The notes below the pieces were generated by a model. That model saw only the letters and a list, made by a program, of their open reading frames with translations. It made no database searches and was not told the origin of the DNA. A program made the position numbers and the translations under genes. A DNA stretch of 21,108 bases, taken from contig JAAYQB010000101.1 of assembly GCA_012519525.1 (NCBI GenBank), positions 1-21,108 on the forward strand. The letters run 5' to 3'. This DNA comes from Bacteroidales bacterium. GTDB taxonomy: Bacteria > Bacteroidota > Bacteroidia > Bacteroidales > WCHB1-69. Positions 6,926 through 14,635 of the stretch are shown here, in pieces; the stretch's first letter is position 1; each line of letters opens with the position of its first letter.

Positions 6926-7638
6926 TGAAAAAACAGATACCTAATATTATTACTTTACTTAATTTATCCGCAGGAGTTACAGCTATTGTCATTGCACTCC
7001 AAAATAATAAATTAGCTATCGCCGCTATGATGGTTGTATTGGCATCTTTTTTCGATTTTTTTGACGGTTTGGCAGCACGCTTACTCCGTGTAAAATCAAC
7101 TATAGGCAAAGAATTGGACTCGCTTGCCGATGTCGTCTCTTTTGGAGTAGCACCCGCTATTATCATTTATCGACTTTATCAGCAAAACATTAATTTTCAA
7201 ACAAATGAATTGTTTGGAGTGAATTTTTTATTTTTATTGTTCCCTTTACTTTATGTGTGTTTTGCAGCCTATCGTTTAGCAAAATTCAACATTGATACAC
7301 AACAAAGCGAGAACTTTAGAGGATTACCTACTCCGGCAGCCGCATTTGTATTGATATCATTGCCTTTTTTCCCGTTTTTTCATTATTCTATCATTATCAT
7401 TAGCACTGTAATAATTGCATTATGTTATCTTATGGTTTCCAATCTTCCCTTATTTTCATTAAAATTTAAAAATTTGAAACTAAAAGACAATCTTTTCCGT
7501 TATATACTCATATGTTTAAGTATATTATTGTTAATTTGTTTTTATTTTAAAGCTGTTCCGTTTATTATATTGACATACATGATTTTATCTATTATTAAAA
7601 TTTCTTTATCTAAAAAATTAGAAAAAAAAGACGCATGA
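6925..7638 (+). CDS. pssA: CDP-diacylglycerol-serine O-phosphatidyltransferase
   Basis: Integral membrane enzyme that makes phosphatidylserine from CDP-diacylglycerol and L-serine, the precursor of phosphatidylethanolamine. It carries the complete CDP-alcohol phosphotransferase signature D-G-x2-A-R-x8-G-x3-D-x3-D: D47, G48, A51, R52, G61, D65, D69. The N-terminus (KKQIPNIITLLNLSAG) is typical of the short PssA family, and several hydrophobic helices follow; 237 aa is a normal length. Serine as the acceptor is inferred from overall similarity. The start overlaps the ruvB stop, and the stop overlaps the next ATG (ATGA at 7635-7638). A phosphatidylserine decarboxylase gene, often nearby in other genomes, is not seen here. 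Confidence 0.88.
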   Translation: MKKQIPNIITLLNLSAGVTAIVIALQNNKLAIAAMMVVLASFFDFFDGLAARLLRVKSTIGKELDSLADVVSFGVAPAIIIYRLYQQNINFQTNELFGVNFLFLLFPLLYVCFAAYRLAKFNIDTQQSENFRGLPTPAAAFVLISLPFFPFFHYSIIIISTVIIALCYLMVSNLPLFSLKFKNLKLKDNLFRYILICLSILLLICFYFKAVPFIILTYMILSIIKISLSKKLEKKDA

Positions 7639-8399
7639 AAAAATACATTTTTTATTTTCTTTTGCTATCAATGCTCTTATCATCGTGCAAAGTTTTTTTG
7701 CCATCACGTATGTTAAAAGTAACTTCAAAAGAACAATTATCAACATTTCCACAAGAAAAAGAGCCGCAAGAATATAAAATTGCCCCCAATGATGTTCTAA
7801 AAATCAATGTTTACTATCAAAACGGAGAAGATTTTTTAGACATGTTTTCAATGGCTGATGTCCGCACTATGACTACCTCTACGAATCCCAATACGGGAAT
7901 TGAATTTTTAGTAGAATACGACGGATTGATTAAACTTCCTTACCTCGGCTATGTGAAAATAGACAGCATGACATTACGTGAAGCAACGATTTTCTTAGAG
8001 GAGAAATACTCTCAATATCTTAACAATCCAATGGTTAAGCTACAAGTAATGAATAAAAGAGTTACCGTTTTTCCGGGAGGAAGTGGCGGCACGGCAAAAG
8101 TAATTAATTTAGTAAATAATAATACTACCTTAATCGAAGCCTTGGCATTAGCAGGTGGAATTCATGATGGGAAAGCCTACAAAATCAAACTGATAAGAGG
8201 AGATTTAAAAAATCCTACAATTTATCAAATTGATTTATCATCAGTTGACGGACTTAAAAAGGCAGATTTGGTATTACAAGCTAACGACATAATTTACGTA
8301 GAACCGGCAAAAGTACTTACTCAATTTATGAAAGAATTTAACCCTTATCTTTCTTTAACGAATACCATTCTATTGGTTTTACAATTATTTATGAGATAA
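7635..8399 (+). CDS. Wza-like polysaccharide export outer-membrane lipoprotein
   Basis: Likely outer-membrane channel component for an exopolysaccharide or capsule. The signal ends in lipobox LLSSC with the lipidated Cys at residue 18. The polysaccharide-export domain begins near residue 47 with Y-K-I-A-P-N-D-V-L-K-I-N-V, runs through LPYLGYVKIDSMTLREA, and is followed by an SLBB-type segment (about 147-195) with VTVFPGG and LIEALALAGGI. The C-terminus is hydrophobic (LTNTILLVLQLFMR), which may insert in the membrane. At 254 aa it is shorter than E. coli Wza, as is usual in Bacteroidetes. It overlaps pssA by 4 nt and is followed 6 nt later by the Wzc-like kinase, its expected inner-membrane partner. 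Confidence 0.9.
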   Translation: MKKYIFYFLLLSMLLSSCKVFLPSRMLKVTSKEQLSTFPQEKEPQEYKIAPNDVLKINVYYQNGEDFLDMFSMADVRTMTTSTNPNTGIEFLVEYDGLIKLPYLGYVKIDSMTLREATIFLEEKYSQYLNNPMVKLQVMNKRVTVFPGGSGGTAKVINLVNNNTTLIEALALAGGIHDGKAYKIKLIRGDLKNPTIYQIDLSSVDGLKKADLVLQANDIIYVEPAKVLTQFMKEFNPYLSLTNTILLVLQLFMR

Positions 8400-8405
8400 A
8401 TATTC

Positions 8406-10922
8406 ATGAAAAAGCAAATTTCAAATATAAATAACGAAGAGATAAATTTTAAAATAATTTTTATTGTTTTAAAAAGATATTGGTATGTATTACCGGCTCT
8501 ACTACTTATTGCTCTTACGATTTCTTTTCTTTATTTACGCTTTACACCCAGTGTTTATCAAGCAAAAGCTGTCATTCAGGAAGATAAAAACAACAACGAA
8601 GACATTTTAAAAAGAGCTTTTAGTGGAGTTATTACAAGAAATACAGGAGAAAACAGCACTTTAAAAAGTGTAAATTTTATTACTTCCCCCATATTTTTAA
8701 ATAAAGTTTTAGATAGTCTTCCCTTAGATATTGATTATCATCGCAAAAAAATCATTAGAGAAGTAGAAATGTTCCCTGATAGACCTTTTGAAATAAAAAT
8801 CAATTCATTGCATCCACAATTACACAATAAACCCATTGACATTGCTTTTTTAAAAGAAAAAAAAGGAGAAATTAGCTATGAATTAAATGATAAAACTTTT
8901 AAATATTCTTTTAATTTTAAACCTAATACTATTTATACTACTCCCGACATTCAATTTCAATTAACAATAAATGAACCTTATCAAAATTTAATCGCTCAAT
9001 CTTATTATATTGTCGTTCCTGATACTGTATCAAAAAATAAAAAATACATCCGCAGCCTAAGTGTTGTTCCGGATCCTGAAGAATCGGGAAGTTTTACGAT
9101 TACTCTCAAACACACTTGTCCTAACAAAGCAAGTATTATTGTCAATGCTATTACAAGAGAATTTCAAAAATTTTATTTGGAAAAAGAACAGGAAAGCTAT
9201 ACAAACATTTTGAAATACATTGATGAACAATTGATTTTCTGGGAAGAAGAAGTGCATCGTAGCGAAAAAGCATTAGACGACTATAAAAAAGAAAACAACA
9301 TTGACCAAATAGAGCTTTATCTTTTAAACATTGAGAAAATTCAACCTGAGTTAGAAAAAGCAGAAGAAGAATTAGCTGTTATTGAACAAAATGAACGTGT
9401 GTTGAACAATATTTTAACCACCTTAAAAAAGGATTTAGAAGGGGAAGATATTGATATTTATTTTTTATTAGCACAAATAATCGGTAGCGATTTTCAAAAA
9501 TCCCTCAATGCAACCCTCGAAAACTTACAAGCTTTACTAATAGAAAAAGAAACACTTTTGTATAATTATACACTTAATAGTGGAAAAATCAAACAAATAG
9601 ATTCTCGTATCGAAACGCAGAAAAAATTAATACAAGAAGCAGTAAAAGTTACATTAGACAATTTACTGAAAGATAAAACCAAGCTTATCGAAAATATCAA
9701 TTTGTATCAAGGCTCATTATACACACAACAAGATTATTCGACAATGATGGAACTTAAGAAATTACAAAACTTAACAGAAGTAAGTCGAATTTCTTATAAT
9801 AAATTGTTAGAAGCTAAAATTTCACATTCCATTATTCGAGCAGGTGTAACATCTCCTTATATCGTATTAGAAAACGCAAGCTCTGCTCTCTCGCCGATTT
9901 TTCCTAAACGCAACATGACTTTTTTGATTACTATTATCATTGCTTTAGGTATTGGTTTTGGATTTTTATTTTTAAAATATCTATTTTTCAACGAAATACA
10001 TGACCCGCAAGATATTATTAATTATACGGAAATACCCTTTTTAGGCATAGTTCCTTCGTACACAAACAAACACTTAGAAACATCTCTAATGGTTGTAGAT
10101 AAACATCCAAAGTCAGCTATCGCAGAGGCTATGCGTAAATTACGAACCAATCTACAATTTATCAATAATGAAGAAGGTCCAAAAATCATATCTATCACCT
10201 CTACTATTCCCAGCGAAGGAAAAACCTTTGTAGCAATCAATCTTGCTGCTATCATTGCTTTCTCAGGGAAAAAAGTAATAGTATTGGATTTAGATATGAG
10301 AAAACCTAAAATTCACAAAGCATTTAATAGTGCTGAAGGTTCTGTAACAAACACCAAAGGAATGAGTAATATTTTGGCAGGAACACATACATGGCAAGAG
10401 TGTATCAAAGAAAGTAGATTAAAAAATCTTCTTTTTATTACTGTAGGAAATATTCCTCCCAATCCCTCTGAATTAATTTTATCAAAAAGAATGGTGTCTT
10501 TACTAAACGAATTAAAAAATCATTTTGATTATATCGTTATTGATAATCCTCCAATCGGTATTTTAGCCGACGCTATGACTACACTACAATTAGCCGATTA
10601 TCCTATCTATATATTACGGTCAATGTATTCCTATCGTCCATTTATTCATTCGATGGAAAATTTAAAGAAAAATTGCAACGTCAATAATTTATCTTTTGTA
10701 TTAAACGATTTTAATCTATCGTCAACCGGCAATAAAGGTTATGGATATACCTATGGTAGATATAGATACAGCAATTATTATTATGGCGGTTACGGCTCTT
10801 ACGGTTCTTATGGATATAGCTACGGTGAAACTTATGATGATAGTCCGAAAAAATCTTCTTTGCTTCAAAAATTAGAAAAAATTCGATTTTATCGAAGAAT
10901 AAGAAGAATTATTAATAAATAA
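8406..10922 (+). CDS. Wzc-like polysaccharide co-polymerase and tyrosine autokinase
   Basis: Inner-membrane protein that controls chain length and export of a surface polysaccharide and carries a bacterial tyrosine kinase domain. Order: Wzz domain with TM1 near 26-47; a long periplasmic part with coiled coil around 255-420; a GNVR-like end; TM2 at about 504-526; then a cytoplasmic kinase with Walker A S-E-G-K606-T, Walker A' V-L-D628-L-D630-M-R-K-P and Walker B V-I-D713-N-P-P. The C-terminal tail has 14 tyrosines in residues 779-810, interspersed with Gly and Ser, then a basic end (RRIRRIINK). Such a cluster is the autophosphorylation target in E. coli Wzc; here it is denser than usual. Length 838 aa. 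It lies between the wza-like gene and rfbC. No cognate phosphatase (Wzb or PHP type) is seen in the window. Confidence 0.92.
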   Translation: MKKQISNINNEEINFKIIFIVLKRYWYVLPALLLIALTISFLYLRFTPSVYQAKAVIQEDKNNNEDILKRAFSGVITRNTGENSTLKSVNFITSPIFLNKVLDSLPLDIDYHRKKIIREVEMFPDRPFEIKINSLHPQLHNKPIDIAFLKEKKGEISYELNDKTFKYSFNFKPNTIYTTPDIQFQLTINEPYQNLIAQSYYIVVPDTVSKNKKYIRSLSVVPDPEESGSFTITLKHTCPNKASIIVNAITREFQKFYLEKEQESYTNILKYIDEQLIFWEEEVHRSEKALDDYKKENNIDQIELYLLNIEKIQPELEKAEEELAVIEQNERVLNNILTTLKKDLEGEDIDIYFLLAQIIGSDFQKSLNATLENLQALLIEKETLLYNYTLNSGKIKQIDSRIETQKKLIQEAVKVTLDNLLKDKTKLIENINLYQGSLYTQQDYSTMMELKKLQNLTEVSRISYNKLLEAKISHSIIRAGVTSPYIVLENASSALSPIFPKRNMTFLITIIIALGIGFGFLFLKYLFFNEIHDPQDIINYTEIPFLGIVPSYTNKHLETSLMVVDKHPKSAIAEAMRKLRTNLQFINNEEGPKIISITSTIPSEGKTFVAINLAAIIAFSGKKVIVLDLDMRKPKIHKAFNSAEGSVTNTKGMSNILAGTHTWQECIKESRLKNLLFITVGNIPPNPSELILSKRMVSLLNELKNHFDYIVIDNPPIGILADAMTTLQLADYPIYILRSMYSYRPFIHSMENLKKNCNVNNLSFVLNDFNLSSTGNKGYGYTYGRYRYSNYYYGGYGSYGSYGYSYGETYDDSPKKSSLLQKLEKIRFYRRIRRIINK

Positions 10923-10927
10923 CAACA

Positions 10928-11470
10928 ATGAAAATCATCCCTACCGAAATTCCTGATTTATTAATAATTCAACCCACTGTTTTTAGGGATAATAGAGGTT
11001 CGTTTTTTGAATCCTATAATAAAAAAACATTGGAAACAAAAGACTTTTATGCCGATTTTGTACAAGACAATCAATCAATATCTCATAAAAACGTAGTGAG
11101 AGGATTGCATTTTCAACAACCTCCTTTTGCTCAAGGAAAATTAGTACGCGTCGTTGTCGGTTCGGCTTTAGATGTTGCCGTTGATATTAGGAAATCATCT
11201 CCCTTTTACGGCAAACACGTAATGATAGAATTAAACGCAAAAGAAAACACCATGTTTTGGATACCGGAAGGTTTTGCTCATGGATTTGTCGCATTGGAAG
11301 ACCATACCATCTTACATTATAAAGTAAACAATTACTACAATAAAAACGCCGAAGCCACCTTGCTGTGGAATGATAAAGATTTGAATATCAATTGGAATAC
11401 TTCCAACCCCATTGTTTCCGAAAAAGACCAAGAGGGACTAAGCTTTAAAGACTTTATTTCCCCATTTTAA
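10928..11470 (+). CDS. rfbC: dTDP-4-dehydrorhamnose 3,5-epimerase
   Basis: Cupin-fold enzyme that epimerises dTDP-4-keto-6-deoxyglucose at C3 and C5, the third step of dTDP-L-rhamnose synthesis. Its 180 aa is the standard length. The catalytic residues known from RmlC are in place: H61 in RGLHFQ, K71 in QGKLV, Y131 in HYKV. The family blocks GSFFESYNK, VQDNQSISHKNVVRG, IPEGFAHGF and the YYNKNAEATLLWND region are also present. It begins 5 nt after the kinase stop and is followed by a hairpin with a T tract. The partner genes rfbA, rfbB and rfbD are not in the window, so rhamnose synthesis must be completed from elsewhere. Its position suggests the exported polymer contains rhamnose; that is inference. 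Confidence 0.95.
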   Translation: MKIIPTEIPDLLIIQPTVFRDNRGSFFESYNKKTLETKDFYADFVQDNQSISHKNVVRGLHFQQPPFAQGKLVRVVVGSALDVAVDIRKSSPFYGKHVMIELNAKENTMFWIPEGFAHGFVALEDHTILHYKVNNYYNKNAEATLLWNDKDLNINWNTSNPIVSEKDQEGLSFKDFISPF

Positions 11471-11494
11471 CATTTACGTCAACTTTTTTTCAGG

Positions 11495-11519
11495 AAACGA
11501 CAGTATTCGTTTTTTTTTT
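11495..11519 (+). terminator. Intrinsic terminator of the ruvB-rfbC operon
   Basis: AAACGA (11495-11500) pairs with TCGTTT (11507-11512) around a 6-nt loop, followed by T's to 11519. It starts 24 nt after the rfbC stop. The stem is short but the T tract is strong. On the minus strand no T tract follows, so it should act only on the plus transcript. It abuts the stop of the convergent aat gene. Confidence 0.6.
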
Positions 11520-12199
11520 CATAACTCCCATTTCCCTATCATGGTTTGAAACATAAGACTTTTTTCCAATAATTTTTGAAATGTACGCCTTTTTACAACA
11601 CTTGCACCAAAACTTTTCATATGAGAGGTAACTTGCTGACAGTCGATAAAGTGAAACTGATGTCTAAGAGCAAATTGCAGTAAATAATAATAAGCTACTT
11701 TAGAAGCGTCTCTCTGCAAATAAAACATCGATTCGCCGGCAAACATTTTGCCCAATGATAAGCCATAAAGTCCCCCGACCAATTCGTTATTTTTATAAGT
11801 TTCAAAAGAATGCGCAAAACCCAATTCATGCAAATGAATATAAGCATCAATCATATCGGAAGTTATCCACGTTCCTCTTTTTTGATTTTTACGATTCACG
11901 GAAGCACAATTTTCTATTACTTTCTGAAAATTAGTATCTACGCGTATTTCAAATTCTTGCTTCTTAATACGTTGTAATAAACTTTTAGAAAATTTTGCGT
12001 TATCGGGAAATAGTATCAAACGTTGAGGCAAAGACCACCATAGAATAGGTTCTCCTTCAGAAGACCAAGGAAATATTCCTATAGAATAAGCTGTCAATAA
12101 GCGTTGTGGCGACAAATCGCCTCCAATAGCAAGCAAACCGTCAGGGTCTGCTAATTCGGGTTTTGGGAAAACAATTTCTTCAGGTAATTGAAAAACCAC
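11519..12199 (-). CDS. aat: Leucyl/phenylalanyl-tRNA--protein transferase
   Basis: Adds Leu or Phe from aminoacyl-tRNA to proteins with N-terminal Lys or Arg, marking them for ClpAP under the N-end rule. Its 226 aa is full length. Family blocks: FPKPELADPDGLLAIGGDL at 11-29; Y-S-I-G-I-F-P-W at 38-45; W-W-S-L-P-Q-R at 54-60; GTWI at 109-112; GGLYGLSLGKMFAGESMF at 142-159; RDASK at 163-167; and FIDCQQVTSHMKSFGA at 184-199. It begins 3 nt after the stop of the M48 protease gene and is probably the last gene of the leftward transcript. No clpA or clpS is nearby. Confidence 0.96.
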   Translation of the reverse strand: MVFQLPEEIVFPKPELADPDGLLAIGGDLSPQRLLTAYSIGIFPWSSEGEPILWWSLPQRLILFPDNAKFSKSLLQRIKKQEFEIRVDTNFQKVIENCASVNRKNQKRGTWITSDMIDAYIHLHELGFAHSFETYKNNELVGGLYGLSLGKMFAGESMFYLQRDASKVAYYYLLQFALRHQFHFIDCQQVTSHMKSFGASVVKRRTFQKLLEKSLMFQTMIGKWEL

Positions 12200-12202
12200 T
12201 AT

Positions 12203-13207
12203 TTATTTTTTACTTTTTGGCAAATCGTCTTTTCCCATAATACTTGCATATACTTTTGTATACGTATTATAGTCCGTTCCCATTGACATAGCTCTTAAAA
12301 TAGCTATGCGTTTTTGAATAGGGGGATGTGTTGACGTTAAGTTTTCTTTATGCTCTTTTACTCGTGGTTTATTAATACACATTGCAGCAGTCATTTTTCC
12401 CGGATCAAAAACAACATTATCGCCCGATATTTTTTCCAAAGCATTGGCTAAGCTCACCGGATCGCGGGTAAAATTAACAGAAGTAGCATCGGCAAGGTAC
12501 TCTCTTTTACGTGATAAAGAAAAATAAAACATACGAGCCAATATCGGTGCCAATATCGCTAAAGCTACTACCACTACAAGCACTAAAATCTGTGCAATTC
12601 CTCCGCCTCCGCCTTTTCCTCCCGAACTGCTACCGGAACTCCTACTGCTACTGCCTCCACCCCAAACCATAGAACGTAAAGCTATTTCCGAAATAATAAC
12701 TATTGTTCCCAACATAATACTAGCAAAAGTCATAAATCTAACATCTCGATTATAAATATGAGACATTTCGTGTGCCATCACTGCTTGTATCTCTTGACGA
12801 GTCAATCGTTCGCGTAAACCTGTAGTAATAGCTACAATACTTTTTTTCGGATTCATTCCCGTAGCAAAAGCATTCATAGCAGGTGTTTCGATTACGTAAA
12901 CTTTTGGCATAGGCAATCCGCTTGCTATTGATAACTCTTCAACTATATTATAAAGCTCTCTATCATCATCATACGAAATTGCTTTTGCATTTGCCATGTT
13001 TAAAATAATCTTGTCGCCACCTAAAAATGCAATGAAAGTTTGTATGACCCAAATAATAATGGCAATAAAAACCCCCGTAATAACGCCCTGATAATCATAA
13101 GGCATAAAGACATAACCAAGAATTCCGCCTAAACTTATCAGCAATAATCCCATGCCGATAAAAACAAGCCACGATTTTCGTTGGTTATTTTTAATTAAAT
13201 CATACAT
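12203..13207 (-). CDS. HtpX-like M48 family membrane zinc metallopeptidase
   Basis: Membrane metalloprotease thought to degrade damaged membrane proteins. The zinc motif is HEMSH at 146-150, with the third ligand probably E237 in REYLADA. NAFATG at 112-117 is a family block. Hydrophobic segments lie near 13-35, 42-63, 158-177 and 205-227. A low-complexity Ser/Gly loop at about 184-203 (SSSRSSGSSSGG, then GGGGG) precedes the fourth membrane segment. Length is 334 aa, longer than E. coli HtpX (about 290). The gene follows lemA by 12 nt; pairing of LemA with M48 proteases is frequent in bacteria and supports a shared role. I call it HtpX-like without giving a symbol because several M48 subgroups share these features. 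Confidence 0.92.
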   Translation of the reverse strand: MYDLIKNNQRKSWLVFIGMGLLLISLGGILGYVFMPYDYQGVITGVFIAIIIWVIQTFIAFLGGDKIILNMANAKAISYDDDRELYNIVEELSIASGLPMPKVYVIETPAMNAFATGMNPKKSIVAITTGLRERLTRQEIQAVMAHEMSHIYNRDVRFMTFASIMLGTIVIISEIALRSMVWGGGSSSRSSGSSSGGKGGGGGIAQILVLVVVVALAILAPILARMFYFSLSRKREYLADATSVNFTRDPVSLANALEKISGDNVVFDPGKMTAAMCINKPRVKEHKENLTSTHPPIQKRIAILRAMSMGTDYNTYTKVYASIMGKDDLPKSKK

Positions 13208-13219
13208 AATGATTGTGTT

Positions 13220-13777
13220 TTAAAACGATACTTTGGGTGCAGATTTTGCTTCTTGAGTACTAATTTCAAATAAGTCTCTGTTTTTAAAATTAAACATTCC
13301 GGCAAATATATTATTGGGGAATATTTGTATTTTATTGTTATAATTAGTAACAACTTCGTTATAAATACTTCTCGAAAAAGAAATTTTGTTTTCGGTAGAA
13401 GCTAACTCTTCTTGTAAATTCAAGAAGTTCGTATTTGCTTTTAAATCGGGATAAGCTTCCAACTGAACTCTTAAGCCCGATAAAGCACTTGATAATTGTC
13501 CGTTAGCCGCAGCTTTTTCAGATACCGTTTTTGCTCCCATAGCTGCAGAACGATACTCAGTGATGCGAGCAAAAGTTTCTTGTTCGTGTTTTGCATAACC
13601 TTTTACTGTCTCTATTAGATTGGGAATTAAATCATAACGACGTTCTAACTGTACATCGATATTTCGCCATTCTTTATCGACAGTGTTTCTCATTTTTACC
13701 ATTCCATTGTAAATGGCTATAATCCAAATAACCAATAAAACAATAATACCTAAAATAATCAAAAGTGTTGTTAACAT
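13220..13777 (-). CDS. lemA: LemA family membrane protein
   Basis: LemA proteins have one N-terminal membrane helix and a mostly helical body outside the cytoplasm; the biochemical role is not settled. Here the helix is about residues 4-24, followed by the conserved block VDKEWRNIDVQLERRYDLIP, then LIETVKGYAKHEQETF and a second conserved region around NFLNLQEELASTENKISFSR and YNNKIQIFPNNIFA. Its 185 aa is typical. It sits 12 nt upstream of the M48 protease gene in the same direction, so the two are probably co-translated. Confidence 0.95.
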   Translation of the reverse strand: MLTTLLIILGIIVLLVIWIIAIYNGMVKMRNTVDKEWRNIDVQLERRYDLIPNLIETVKGYAKHEQETFARITEYRSAAMGAKTVSEKAAANGQLSSALSGLRVQLEAYPDLKANTNFLNLQEELASTENKISFSRSIYNEVVTNYNNKIQIFPNNIFAGMFNFKNRDLFEISTQEAKSAPKVSF

Positions 13778-13789
13778 AATACTAGTAAT

Positions 13790-14584
13790 TTAATTTATTA
13801 AAAAATTCGTTAATTCCGTACTTAAAAAAACCGGTCCTTCGGTGCATACACAACGATTACCTGTCGTTGTTGATGTTACACAACAAAGACAAACTCCTAT
13901 TCCACATGCCATCGTATTTTCCAACGAAACTTCACATGGAATATTGTTTTTTTGTGCTATACTTGCCACTGCTTGCATCATTGCATTCGGACCGCAAGTG
14001 TATATATAATCAAAAGTAGTTATTTCTTTAAAAATAAGATGATTTATAACTACTCCTTTTGTTCCTTCGCTGCCATCGTCGGTAGTAATATGTAGATGAG
14101 CAATAGATGAAAACATGTTTTTTAAACTCAATGCCTGTGATGTTCTGGCTCCTAATAAGACATGAGGTTTAATTCCTTTCTTATTCAATTCTTTGCTTAA
14201 ATAAATCATAGGTGCTATGCCTGTTCCGCCACCAACGAGTAAAGGATTTTTAACATTATCGGTCGTGAATCCATTTCCAAGAGGATAAACGATGTTGATG
14301 TTATCGCCTTTTTTGAGTTGAGCTAATTGACGTGTTCCGTCGCCTACTTGTTTAATATACAACAATAATGTATTTGTTTCTGCATTGACATCGCAAATGG
14401 ATATGGGACGTCTTAACATGGTTGTCGGCGAGCCTTCTACCAAAATATTGACAAATTGACCGGGTTTCCCTTGATTGAGTTTTTTATTAATAGGATTGAC
14501 ATAAAGCATGAAATCATTGTCTTGATAATGCTCTATTTTTTGAACTGAAAAATCGCTTACTTCTTTCATTTTTATTATTATCAA
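13790..14584 (-). CDS. pyrK: PyrK-type dihydroorotate dehydrogenase electron transfer subunit
   Basis: FAD- and [2Fe-2S]-containing subunit that passes electrons from dihydroorotate dehydrogenase B to NAD in pyrimidine synthesis. The FAD site shows R-R-P-I-S-I near 58-63, the NAD-binding loop is GGGTGIAP at 118-125, and CGPN is at 197-200. The cluster-binding cysteines are C227-x4-C232-x2-C235 and C247 (C-T-E-G-P-V-F); C234 and C245 are extra cysteines beside them. Starts at 14584 (MIIIKM) and 14569 (MKEVSD) are both open; the second is closer to the usual N-terminus. The gene ends 12 nt before lemA. The partner pyrD is usually adjacent but is not in this window, so another electron-transfer role within the family cannot be excluded. 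Confidence 0.85.
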   Translation of the reverse strand: MIIIKMKEVSDFSVQKIEHYQDNDFMLYVNPINKKLNQGKPGQFVNILVEGSPTTMLRRPISICDVNAETNTLLLYIKQVGDGTRQLAQLKKGDNINIVYPLGNGFTTDNVKNPLLVGGGTGIAPMIYLSKELNKKGIKPHVLLGARTSQALSLKNMFSSIAHLHITTDDGSEGTKGVVINHLIFKEITTFDYIYTCGPNAMMQAVASIAQKNNIPCEVSLENTMACGIGVCLCCVTSTTTGNRCVCTEGPVFLSTELTNFLIN

Positions 14585-14635
14585 TCTTATTTATATAACA
14601 TTCTTTATTGTGTTTTGTTTTAAAAACTCTTAATC

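Noticed and set aside
6903..7166. Minus-strand ORF over the pssA start
   Set aside because: Antisense to the CDP-alcohol phosphotransferase signature.
9057..10255. Two minus-strand ORFs within the Wzc-like kinase gene
   Set aside because: Shadows of a well-supported 838-aa gene, with no domain resemblance.
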